42,612 bases of DNA from JBMOLL01 sp049325415 (lineage in GTDB: Bacteria; Bacteroidota; Bacteroidia; Bacteroidales; GCA-2748055): positions 1 through 42,612 of the forward strand of contig JBMOLL010000108.1 of assembly GCA_049325415.1 (NCBI GenBank), given 5' to 3'. Both the position numbers and the translations under genes were made by a program. The first letter of the stretch is position 1; the number at the start of each line of letters is the position of its first letter. The notes below the pieces were generated by a model. The model was given only the letters and a program-made list of their open reading frames with translations, had not been told where the DNA came from and did not search any database. Of the stretch, positions 32,694 through 40,461 are shown one piece after another.

Positions 32694-34231
32694 CCCTTTG
32701 CCCCGGCAGCCATTCATGGCGGTGGATCCTCATCCTCCTGCCGGTATTCCTGATACCGGAGGGTAACCTTTGGGGACAAAAAACACGGAAGATCGAGATC
32801 CTTAACGCCGACATCACCGCTTTCGACAAGGCCCTGGGGGACGATGCGCGTAAACTGATCGGTAATGTACAGCTCCGTCACGAAGGGTCGTTGATGTACT
32901 GCGACTCAGCCTACTTTTACCCGGCCAGCTACTCCGTGGAAGCCTACAGCAGGGTACGTATCGAGCAGGGCGACACGCTCTTCCTCTACGGCGACCGGCT
33001 GAACTATAACGGCAATACGCGGTTTGCCCGGATCAGGGACCATGTGAAACTTATCGATAAGGAAACCGTGCTGACCACCACCTATATTGATTACGACCGC
33101 GACAAGGACATGGCCTATTACCTGGGCGGAGGGGAGATCACCAACGGCGACAATACCCTCACGAGCCTGAAGGGGACCTATTACACCAAAGACAAGGTCT
33201 TCTATTTCAAAGACAGCGTGGTGATCGTCAATCCGGATTACCATATCTATTCCGACACCCTGCGTTACGACACCGATACCGAAATTGCCTATTTCTATGG
33301 CCCGACTGAAATTATCGGCGAGGATAATTACATTTATTGTGAAGGCGGATGGTACGACACCCGCAACGATGTTTCTCTCGTGAACCGGAGGGCACTGCTG
33401 AAGACCGATGAGCGGATCCTGAAAGGTGACAGCCTGTATTACGAAAGGGACAAAGGCTACGGCCGGGCCCGGCATCACGTGGAACTGACCGATACGGTGC
33501 AACAGGTGATCCTGAGGGGAAATTTCGGGGAATACTTCGAAGAAAGCGAGTATGCCATGCTGACCGACAGCGCCCTGATGATCCAGATCGATAAGGGCGA
33601 CTCTCTTTTTGTTCATGCCGACACCCTGATCTCCTCCCTCAACCCCGATCCGGAGCTTACGGATGATTCCCGTCTGCTGCGTGCTTATTACAAGGTCAAG
33701 ATCTACAGGAAGGACCTGCAGGGCATGTGCGATTCACTGGTGTATATCGAACACGACAGCACCTTTCATTTTATTGGCACACCGGTACTCTGGTCGGACG
33801 AAAACCAGCTGACAGCCAGTAAAATAGAGATCATTACGCGAAACCAGGAACTGCAGGAGATGCGCCTGCTGGGGGTGGCCATGATGGTTTCACAGGTCGA
33901 TACGGTACGTTTCAACCAGATCAGGGGGAAGACCATGACAGGGCACTTTGTGAAAAACAAACTGGTGAAGATCGACGTAAACGGGAACGGGCAGACGATC
34001 TATTACACGGTCGACCAGGGAGAAGTGATCGGTGGCATGAAGACCGAGTGCTCCGACATGATTATTTACCTGAAAGACAATAAACTGAGCAGGGTGAACT
34101 GGCTGGAGAAACCTTCGGGCACCTTCTACCCCCTGAAGCTCTTCCCGGAAACAGAAACCCGTCTGCCCGATTTCAAATGGATGGACAGCTGGCGCCCGGT
34201 CGACAGCCTCGATGTGTACCGCTGGGAATAG
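32690..34231 (+). CDS. OstA/LptA-like lipopolysaccharide-transport protein
   Basis: The protein has 513 residues with an N-terminal signal segment (about 12-29) and a string of OstA/LptA_N beta-jellyroll repeats, recognisable from alternating motifs such as LIGNVQLRHEGSLMYCDSAY and GDRLNYN. It lacks the large barrel of LptD. It probably bridges or feeds lipid A across the periplasm. The start overlaps the surA-like stop codon. This fusion of several jellyrolls is longer than LptA (about 185 residues) and characteristic of Bacteroidota. Confidence 0.85.
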   Translation: MTLCPGSHSWRWILILLPVFLIPEGNLWGQKTRKIEILNADITAFDKALGDDARKLIGNVQLRHEGSLMYCDSAYFYPASYSVEAYSRVRIEQGDTLFLYGDRLNYNGNTRFARIRDHVKLIDKETVLTTTYIDYDRDKDMAYYLGGGEITNGDNTLTSLKGTYYTKDKVFYFKDSVVIVNPDYHIYSDTLRYDTDTEIAYFYGPTEIIGEDNYIYCEGGWYDTRNDVSLVNRRALLKTDERILKGDSLYYERDKGYGRARHHVELTDTVQQVILRGNFGEYFEESEYAMLTDSALMIQIDKGDSLFVHADTLISSLNPDPELTDDSRLLRAYYKVKIYRKDLQGMCDSLVYIEHDSTFHFIGTPVLWSDENQLTASKIEIITRNQELQEMRLLGVAMMVSQVDTVRFNQIRGKTMTGHFVKNKLVKIDVNGNGQTIYYTVDQGEVIGGMKTECSDMIIYLKDNKLSRVNWLEKPSGTFYPLKLFPETETRLPDFKWMDSWRPVDSLDVYRWE

Positions 34232-34248
34232 AGTCCTGAAAGCCTATA

Positions 34249-34644
34249 TTATTCGGCAATGGAAGTGATCACGACCTGGATAAAACCATGAGTTGGAAAG
34301 GTCGGGACATTCATCAGCGCCGGCGGACAGGAGAAACACCTTGTCTCACTGCTGTCGGCCAGGCGATAGGAAAATGTACTTTCTCCCCCGTCAAGGAAGT
34401 CGGCTCCGATACCCAGGCCGGCCGTGTCAACCATAATAAGCCCTGTTGGAAAATCAAAGCTCAGCAACGAATCGCTGTTTCCGGTGAGCAGAAACAGTCC
34501 GAACAGCAGGCTGTCGGTGCTGCTGCAGTCAACACATTTCAGGTAACCCACTACCCTCCCCTCCGTACATTCGTCCCCCGGGCATTTCTCCCCGCAGGAA
34601 TAAAAGGCTGCCAGCAGAAGGGCCATAAGGACAAACTTTTTCAT
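34249..34644 (-). CDS. Small hypothetical lipoprotein
   Basis: The protein has 131 residues with a signal peptide and lipobox cysteine at Cys17 (FYSC). The mature part has about seven further cysteines (for example CGEKCPGDEC, CVDCSS and CFSCPP), suggesting disulfide bonds in the envelope. I recognise no family. It converges on the OstA-like gene with a 17-bp gap and diverges from the fibre-like gene. Gene reality rests on the clear signal peptide and convergent position. Confidence 0.65.
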   Translation of the reverse strand: MKKFVLMALLLAAFYSCGEKCPGDECTEGRVVGYLKCVDCSSTDSLLFGLFLLTGNSDSLLSFDFPTGLIMVDTAGLGIGADFLDGGESTFSYRLADSSETRCFSCPPALMNVPTFPTHGFIQVVITSIAE

Positions 34645-34714
34645 CTTGTCAATTCATTTATCCATGTAAGGTATTAAAATATTCATCAATATTTCACTTT
34701 CCGCCTGTCAGTTA

Positions 34715-34731
34715 TTGCATTACGAATGCAA
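34715..34731. promoter_or_regulatory. Inverted repeat, possible operator
   Basis: TTGCATT, three bases, AATGCAA: perfect 7-bp arms in the 229-bp gap between the divergent lipoprotein and fibre-like genes. It fits a dimeric regulator site but no regulator is linked. Confidence 0.35.
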
Positions 34732-34873
34732 CCGCAGGGGCACAAACCGGGTATAAACTACAGGGAACAGGCAGAAAGAGACCAAAGCACCAGTCGTTTC
34801 AGGTGAATGTATCGCGCATGTCGAAATGAATGCCTAACTTGTATCAAAGCTTTCCGGACCAAAACCAAGTCAA

Positions 34874-37282
34874 ATGAAAAGAAAACTTTTTCTCCGAGTA
34901 TTGTCTGCAATCGTTCTGATGATCCTGCAGACAGGTGTGCTCTCCGCCCAGAGCACAGGATTTTCCTACCAGGCAGTTGCCAGGGATGCCCAGGGTAATA
35001 TCCTCAGGGGGATGAACCTGGTGATCCATATCTCGATCCATACCGGAACTCCCGAGGGGGAACTGGTATGGCAGGAGACCCAGTTTGTCACCACGAACGA
35101 CCTCGGCTTATTCAACATGGTGATCTGCGATGCCGCTGCCACTCCCACCGGGGGAACATACGGCAGCGCAGGAGATATTCCCTGGGGAACAGATCGTTTT
35201 TACATGGGGATGATCGTAGAAGAAGGCGATCAGGCTTTCGATATGGGAAGCACCGAGCTGCATGCCGTTCCCTATGCTCTGGCCGCACGGGAGGACCAGC
35301 AACTGACCTTTACCGGCACCACCCTGAGCATATCGGAGGGAAACAGTGTCAGCCTGTCGGACCTGGTCAATGATGCCGATGCCAGCCCGACCAACGAGAT
35401 CCAGGACCTGATCTTTGTCAACGGGATCCTCAGTCTGAGCAACGACCCCACTCCCACCTCGGTAAACCTGGCCAGCGAGGTGGCTTCCTCGATCGGCTGG
35501 GCCCGAAAGGCGGACACCATTGCCACAATGTACAATGTTGGTGTCGGAACTAGCAGGCCCGACAATGCCATGCTGGCGGTTCAGGGCATTGATCCGCTGA
35601 CTCCTGAGCCGTTGTTCGAAGTGCGGAACTCCTCCGGTCAGCCCCTGTTCTCGGTATACAACGACGGGGTATGGGTTTATGTCGATGATGGGGCCAAGGG
35701 TACGAAGAGCGGCTTTGCCGTGGGCGGATACAACAGCGCCACCAAGGGTCCCGGTCAGGAGTTCCTGCGCGTGACGAAAGACAGTACACGTGTTTACTTC
35801 AATGAGGCAGCGAAAGGGCCCAAGGGCGGTTTTGCTGTCGGAGGCTACAACAGCGGGAAGGGGTCCAGCCAGCTCATGTCGCTGGAACTTACAAATTACC
35901 TGATCGGGCATTCCGCGGGGATCAGCCTCACGGGCCTGCACAACCAGTTCTTCGGTTACCAGGCCGGGATGTCGTCGACCTCGGCCAATTATAACGTATA
36001 CATGGGTTACCAGGCGGGCAGCGGCAATACCGGGGGTGATCAGAACGTGACGATCGGGTACCAGGCCGGTATGACCGGTACCGGATATAATAATGTACTG
36101 CTGGGTTACAAGGCAGGTTACAGCGGCTCGGGGTACAACAATGTGATCCAGGGCTACCAGGCAGGTTACAGGTACAATGGGAACAACAGTGTGATCATAG
36201 GCGACAACGCCGGTTACAATGCCGTTGAAGGCTGGTCGAACGTCTTTATCGGAAATAAGGCCGGATACAATAATAACGGCAGCAGCGGTTCTGCGGGTGC
36301 CCGGAACGTCTTTATCGGACGTGAAGCAGGTTATGCCAATACCACAGGGGGCGACAACGCCTATATCGGGACCTTTGCCGGAGCCGACAATGAAAGCGGA
36401 TTGCAGAACGTGGTGATCGGGATCGAAGCCAACTCGGTCAACACTGCAGGAAGCTACAACGTTTACCTGGGGAACAGGGCCGGTTACACGAACTCCGGGA
36501 ACTCGAACGTGGTACTGGGCGATGATGCCGGTTCGGCCTCTTCCAACTATACCATTGCTTCGAGCTATGCGAGCAGTACCTTCCTGGGAGCCCAGGCCGG
36601 GTATTCGGCCACCACCGGAACCAACAACACCTTTGTCGGCTACCGGGCAGGAAGGGCTGTGACGACCGGTTCGGGGAACGTATTTATCGGCTATTCGGCC
36701 GGAAGTGCCGCCTCATCCAGCAGTACCAACAAGTTTTACCTGGCCAATAACAGCAGCACCTACCTGATGTATGGTGACTTCAGCTACCCCGGACTCAGAA
36801 TCGAAGGGAACGTGGGGATCAATTACCCCTATGTTTCCGGGTACGGGCTTATCGTTGACACACCTTCCGACCAGACAGAAGTATACGCCCTTTATGTCAT
36901 CGGATCTTCGTATACTTCATCAGGAACATGGTCGGGCTCAGACAAAAACCTCAAGACCAACATCCGGCCCCTTGACGATCCCCTGGGCAAGCTGGAACAG
37001 CTCAGCGGCGTGAGCTTTGACTGGGACCAGAGCAAAGCGGGACAGGGCAGTGAGAAAAGCAGCATCGGTGTTCTGGCCCAGGATGTAGAGAAGGTCTTCC
37101 CAGAACTGGTCAAGGATGGTCCGGAAGGCTACAAAGCCGTGAATTACGATGGTCTGATCCCTGTGCTGATCGAGGCCGTTAAACAGCAGCAGGCCGAGAA
37201 AATGGCCCTGCAGCAGGAGCTGGATGCGCAGAAGGCGCTGATTGAGGAATTGAGGAGGAGGATTGAGGCGTTGGAGGAGTGA
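34874..37282 (+). CDS. Secreted trimeric-fibre-like protein with S74 chaperone domain
   Basis: The protein has 802 residues. A signal peptide (1-26, ends LSAQ) precedes an N-terminal beta domain (about 27-140), two SGFAVGGYNS-type copies near 280 and 320, then at least fifteen GxxAG repeats (about 356-616, for example IGYQAG, LGYKAG, IGDNAG) resembling a trimeric head/beta-helix. The C-terminus is a peptidase S74/intramolecular chaperone domain: SDKNLK (689-694) provides the Ser689/Lys694 cleavage dyad, followed by GVLAQDVEKVFPEL and a terminal coiled coil. S74 domains aid trimerisation of phage tail fibres and then cleave themselves off. No T9SS-type C-terminal domain is seen. Probably a surface adhesin or fibre; unlinked to phage genes. 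Confidence 0.85.
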   Translation: MKRKLFLRVLSAIVLMILQTGVLSAQSTGFSYQAVARDAQGNILRGMNLVIHISIHTGTPEGELVWQETQFVTTNDLGLFNMVICDAAATPTGGTYGSAGDIPWGTDRFYMGMIVEEGDQAFDMGSTELHAVPYALAAREDQQLTFTGTTLSISEGNSVSLSDLVNDADASPTNEIQDLIFVNGILSLSNDPTPTSVNLASEVASSIGWARKADTIATMYNVGVGTSRPDNAMLAVQGIDPLTPEPLFEVRNSSGQPLFSVYNDGVWVYVDDGAKGTKSGFAVGGYNSATKGPGQEFLRVTKDSTRVYFNEAAKGPKGGFAVGGYNSGKGSSQLMSLELTNYLIGHSAGISLTGLHNQFFGYQAGMSSTSANYNVYMGYQAGSGNTGGDQNVTIGYQAGMTGTGYNNVLLGYKAGYSGSGYNNVIQGYQAGYRYNGNNSVIIGDNAGYNAVEGWSNVFIGNKAGYNNNGSSGSAGARNVFIGREAGYANTTGGDNAYIGTFAGADNESGLQNVVIGIEANSVNTAGSYNVYLGNRAGYTNSGNSNVVLGDDAGSASSNYTIASSYASSTFLGAQAGYSATTGTNNTFVGYRAGRAVTTGSGNVFIGYSAGSAASSSSTNKFYLANNSSTYLMYGDFSYPGLRIEGNVGINYPYVSGYGLIVDTPSDQTEVYALYVIGSSYTSSGTWSGSDKNLKTNIRPLDDPLGKLEQLSGVSFDWDQSKAGQGSEKSSIGVLAQDVEKVFPELVKDGPEGYKAVNYDGLIPVLIEAVKQQQAEKMALQQELDAQKALIEELRRRIEALEE

Positions 37283-37706
37283 GGTTGGGAGACGGGTTAC
37301 CCGCCTTCGCCAAAGGGCTTCGGCGGGTGGAACGGGTTACGGGTTACGGGTTGTGAGTGAGAAGTGACGAGTGACGGGGAGCTTATCTTTTGTGCGATGC
37401 TTCGCGCCTTTGAGTCTTTGCGACTTTGCGTTTACCTTTTGCGTCTTTCTTGCCACTAAGGCACCAGGACACGAAGCTGCACAAAGGTATTTTGTGAGGA
37501 GGGAGGAAGGAGACGGGAGACGCGAGACGCGGGGGAGGAACGTTAATCCGATATTTTGCGCCTTTGAGTCTTTGAGCCTTAGTGTTAAACCTTTGTGTCT
37601 TTTTTTACGAGACGGGTTACGGGTTACGGGTTACGGGTTATCCCGAAAAATGACAAATTTTCAATCGGGTAGTTTTTCGAGGATTCCAGAGTTTCTGCAG
37701 AAGCTA
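37283..37706. repeat. Repeat-rich intergenic region
   Basis: No gene. It contains a hairpin with arms ACCCGCC/GGCGGGT (37299-37328); GGGTTAC heptamers in two clusters (37334-37350 and 37614-37639); and a 17-bp direct repeat GCGCCTTTGAGTCTTTG at 37404-37420 and 37558-37574. It also has further CTTTG/GAGTGACG-type words. This style of dispersed short words occurs between genes in many environmental Bacteroidota; the ORFs that cross it have no coding character. Confidence 0.7.
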
Positions 37707-37733
37707 TAAAAAAAAAGGTGCTGTTGCAGCACC
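37707..37733 (-). terminator. Intrinsic terminator after the DUF2795 gene
   Basis: GGTGCTG (37717-37723) and CAGCACC (37727-37733) pair around a 3-base loop; on the minus strand a T-run of ten follows. It lies 10 bp beyond the stop codon. Confidence 0.88.
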
Positions 37734-37743
37734 CTCCGGATTT

Positions 37744-37965
37744 TCAGTATTCGTCTTCGTTAAAGAAGAAATCGTCTTTACTTGGATAATCGGGCCAAAT
37801 ATCTTCTATGCTCTCATATACGTCTCCTTCGTCTTCGATCTCCTGTAAATTCTCGATCACCTCGAGGGGAGCACCCGATCTGATGGCGAAATCAATCAGC
37901 TCCTCTTTGGTTGCCGGCCATGGTGCATCTTCAAGTTTAGAAGCAAGTTCAAGTGTCCAGTACAT
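37744..37965 (-). CDS. DUF2795 domain protein
   Basis: This small soluble acidic protein of 73 residues reads MYWTLELASKLEDAPWPA at its start, followed by TKEELIDFAIRSGAP and an acidic tail. It matches the DUF2795 family, a possible RNA- or DNA-binding or helix-hairpin fold of unknown function. The ATG at 37965 is used because an upstream TTG is not needed. It has its own promoter and terminator. The neighbour upstream on the same strand is the cobalamin adenosyltransferase gene, ending 84 bp away. Confidence 0.85.
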   Translation of the reverse strand: MYWTLELASKLEDAPWPATKEELIDFAIRSGAPLEVIENLQEIEDEGDVYESIEDIWPDYPSKDDFFFNEDEY

Positions 37966-38013
37966 TGACAAAGCCTTTTAAAGTTAAACAATAGGTGTCC
38001 TTATTAAGAGGCG

Positions 38014-38043
38014 CAAATATATTAAAAATATTCAATTTTGCAA
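38014..38043 (-). promoter_or_regulatory. Promoter of the DUF2795 gene
   Basis: The minus strand has TATATTTG (38014-38021), an exact TAnnTTTG match, and a TTG at 38041-38043, 19 bp upstream. It lies in the gap behind the adenosyltransferase gene, so DUF2795 can be transcribed independently. Confidence 0.55.
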
Positions 38044-38049
38044 GCCCTC

Positions 38050-38604
38050 TTACCACGGAATCTGCTTAACTTTAAAAATATGTGCTAACTCCCTGGATAA
38101 CACGAAATAATAATCAGACAAACGATTAAAAAAGCGGAGTAGAATCTCCTCCACTTCCTCTTCAGCAGCGAGTCGAAGGATGGCCCTTTCGGCTCTCCGG
38201 CAAACGGTGCGCGCCACATGTGCCTGGGAGACCACGGGGTGACCTCCCGGAAGGATGAAAGAAGTAAGGGGTTCGAGCTGTTCATCCATCCTGTCAATAG
38301 CCTTTTCAAGGTAGCCCACCTGTTCTTCCGTGATCACCGGCAGCCTGTCCCTGCAGTCGTCGCAGTCGGCTGCAAGCAGGGAGGCGGCCCGCATAAGGAC
38401 ATCGAGGATCACCAGCAGTTCGGCCCGGACCTCCTCCGGTGCATCGGCACTCATATCCCGGAGCAGGGCTGTGTGCGCCATCAGCTCATCGACAGTACCG
38501 TAGGCTTCAATGCGGATATGGTACTTGGGCACGCGCTTGCCACCGAGCAGGGAGGTTTCCCCCCTGTCGCCCCCTTTTGTGTAGATATTGGATTTTTTAC
38601 TCAT
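38050..38604 (-). CDS. Cob(I)yrinic acid a,c-diamide adenosyltransferase (PduO type)
   Basis: This enzyme moves adenosyl from ATP to cob(I)alamin or a cobyrinate to make the B12 coenzyme. The ATP loop IYTKGGDRGETSLLGG (7-22) and the RTVCRRAER signature (132-140) are intact, and the five-helix-bundle length of 184 residues is right. No other B12 gene or cobalamin riboswitch is next to it, so it probably serves salvaged cobalamin for a B12-dependent mutase or ribonucleotide reductase elsewhere. Confidence 0.93.
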   Translation of the reverse strand: MSKKSNIYTKGGDRGETSLLGGKRVPKYHIRIEAYGTVDELMAHTALLRDMSADAPEEVRAELLVILDVLMRAASLLAADCDDCRDRLPVITEEQVGYLEKAIDRMDEQLEPLTSFILPGGHPVVSQAHVARTVCRRAERAILRLAAEEEVEEILLRFFNRLSDYYFVLSRELAHIFKVKQIPW

Positions 38605-38839
38605 GCGGTTTCAGATTATAATCAGAAAAACGGGCCTGTGAAGGAACCAGTCAGAAACAGAAGGATTCAAGGTTGCCATGACATTTTGCATGTGGTGATG
38701 TCAGGATATTCAGGCCACGAGTGCCGGTACGCAGGGGACACAAATTTCTGCTTTACAGGATCGGAACCCCTCATACCCTTTCACGGCATATAACCCTTAC
38801 CCTCTGCATAACTCTTCTGAAGGGTAAATTGTTCGGGCT

Positions 38840-38863
38840 CCCTGAAAAAAAGCTGATTCAGCC
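38840..38863 (-). terminator. Weak terminator overlapping the ABC ATPase stop codon
   Basis: On the minus strand GCTG-AAT-CAGC (about 38852-38862) is followed by seven T residues. The TGA stop lies inside the stem, which is short (4 bp), so confidence is low. Confidence 0.35.
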
Positions 38864-39559
38864 CTTATGGTAATCCTGGTTCCGCTCATCCCTTTCCACT
38901 TCCCCGTCGAAGAGGCGGATGATCCGGTGTGCATGACGGGCAATGGATTCCTCGTGGGTAACAAGGATGATGGTATTGCCCATCGAATGGATATCGTCGA
39001 AGAGCTTCATGATGTCGACAGAGGTCTTGGAGTCGAGGTTACCGGTGGGTTCATCGGCAAGGATAATGGACGGGTCGTTCACCAGGGCCCTGGCCACGGC
39101 AACACGCTGCCTTTGTCCGCCCGACAGTTCATTCGGCTTATGATCCATCCTGTCTCCCAGTCCCACTTTCTCCAGCGATGCTTTTGCGCGCTCCATCCTG
39201 ACCTGCTTCGGCACTCCGGCATAAACCATGGGAAGCATTACATTCTCCAGGGCGGTATATCGCGGAAGAAGGTTAAAGGTCTGGAAAACAAATCCGATCT
39301 CCTTGTTCCGGATCTCCGCCAGATGGTTGTCGTCCATCTTGCTGACATCGGTTCCGTTGAGAACGTAGCTGCCTGCCGTGGCGGTATCAAGGCAACCGAT
39401 CACGTTCATCAGGGTGGATTTCCCCGAACCGGAGGGACCCATAATAGCGACATATTCATTCCTGGCGATCTCAATGGTCACGGAGCGCAGTGCATGAACA
39501 ACGATGGTCCCGATATAATAATCCTTGACAATATTCTGCAGGCTGATAATTTTATCCAT
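38858..39559 (-). CDS. ABC transporter ATPase (MacB/LolD type)
   Basis: The 233 residues carry Walker A GPSGSGKST (41-49), signature LSGGQRQR (145-152), Walker B IILADEP (165-171) and the H-loop VTHEES near 200. It belongs to the MacB/LolD/FtsE group that works with FtsX-like permeases on lipoproteins, peptides or macrolides. No permease gene is adjacent, so it must pair with one elsewhere. It is followed by 250 bp of non-coding sequence and preceded 58 bp away by the methyltransferase gene on the same strand. Confidence 0.92.
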   Translation of the reverse strand: MDKIISLQNIVKDYYIGTIVVHALRSVTIEIARNEYVAIMGPSGSGKSTLMNVIGCLDTATAGSYVLNGTDVSKMDDNHLAEIRNKEIGFVFQTFNLLPRYTALENVMLPMVYAGVPKQVRMERAKASLEKVGLGDRMDHKPNELSGGQRQRVAVARALVNDPSIILADEPTGNLDSKTSVDIMKLFDDIHSMGNTIILVTHEESIARHAHRIIRLFDGEVERDERNQDYHKG

Positions 39560-39617
39560 CTGAACGAATTTAATAGTTACGAATGTAGTGATTATACGCC
39601 AAAAAATACCCCGAATG

Positions 39618-40406
39618 TTAAAAAAACAGGTTCACGGCGGCTTTTTGCATCCCGTCCCTGACGATCAGCAGACCCATTTGAAACAAATCGACCGAAACCG
39701 TGACAGCCGGATCGTTTTTCAGGATCGTCCAGGCCTCATTCATCCCTTCCGACCAGTTGATATCGTCGAGGACCAGGATCTTCTCCCCCGGACTCTTTTC
39801 AAGGATCATACCGGCGTACTGCAGCGTGGCTTCCCGGGTGTGGTTCCCGTCGATGTAATACAGGGTTTTTTCCCCGGCAGCCGCTACAAGTTCCGGCAGC
39901 ATATCGCCAAAAGTGCCCCGGATCACCTTCACATGCGCAAAGCCCAGTTCCTGCATCAGTTTTTCCGCATAGGCACATTTCCCGCTGTTTGCCTCAACGG
40001 TGACAAGGGGCATCGTTCCTCCGGCAGCCAGGCAGGCCGTACTGATCCCCAGACCGGTTCCCAGCTCCACCACAGCCGAGGGTTTATAGAACGCCACCAG
40101 CCGGTAGAGCAGGGCTCCCCAACGCGGTCCGACCGAACTTTTCCGCGCCATTTGTCCGACCTGACGGAAAGGTTTAGCACTCACCTTTGATCCGGCCCCG
40201 ATGGGCGGTGTTTCCAGGAGGGTACGATCCTTCCTGACCCGCCTGATCATCTCCCCCACCCCTGCCGGTAAGGCCCTTTTGCCCGCGTTCCCGGTAACTT
40301 CGCTGACAAAAGCGAACAGGAAAGGGGAATGAATACCATGTCCGTACCTGCTGCGTGCGTGCAGCAGATGGCGGATAAAGCGGAAAAAAATGGGAAAGAG
40401 TTTCAT
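39618..40406 (-). CDS. Class I SAM-dependent methyltransferase
   Basis: The 262 residues show motif I VVELGTGLGIST at 112-123, an acidic strand-2 loop TVEANSGKC, and strand-4/5 LYYIDGNHTREAT, resembling the Methyltransf_24/O-methyltransferase group. The N-terminal 90 residues are basic and hydrophobic (HLLHARSRYGHGIHSPFLF) and could touch the membrane or RNA. The substrate is unknown. It is divergent from recG with a 55-bp gap. Confidence 0.85.
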   Translation of the reverse strand: MKLFPIFFRFIRHLLHARSRYGHGIHSPFLFAFVSEVTGNAGKRALPAGVGEMIRRVRKDRTLLETPPIGAGSKVSAKPFRQVGQMARKSSVGPRWGALLYRLVAFYKPSAVVELGTGLGISTACLAAGGTMPLVTVEANSGKCAYAEKLMQELGFAHVKVIRGTFGDMLPELVAAAGEKTLYYIDGNHTREATLQYAGMILEKSPGEKILVLDDINWSEGMNEAWTILKNDPAVTVSVDLFQMGLLIVRDGMQKAAVNLFF

Positions 40407-40461
40407 CTCCCTCTGGCTAAAATGTTAATTTTACCCTCATCAGCCGATAAAAATAAAGCAA

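Noticed and set aside
34874..37282. Prophage remnant, based on the S74 tail-fibre chaperone domain
   Set aside because: The protein has a signal peptide, and flanking genes are ordinary chromosomal genes with no phage structural, integrase or lysis genes.
37371..37709. A 112-codon ORF in the repeat region after the fibre gene
   Set aside because: Its translation consists of low-complexity repeat words without signal peptide, domain or plausible start context.
38605..38857. A cobalamin riboswitch upstream of the adenosyltransferase gene
   Set aside because: I could not find the conserved B12-box or the expected multi-stem layout in these 250 bases, and I see no gene there either.
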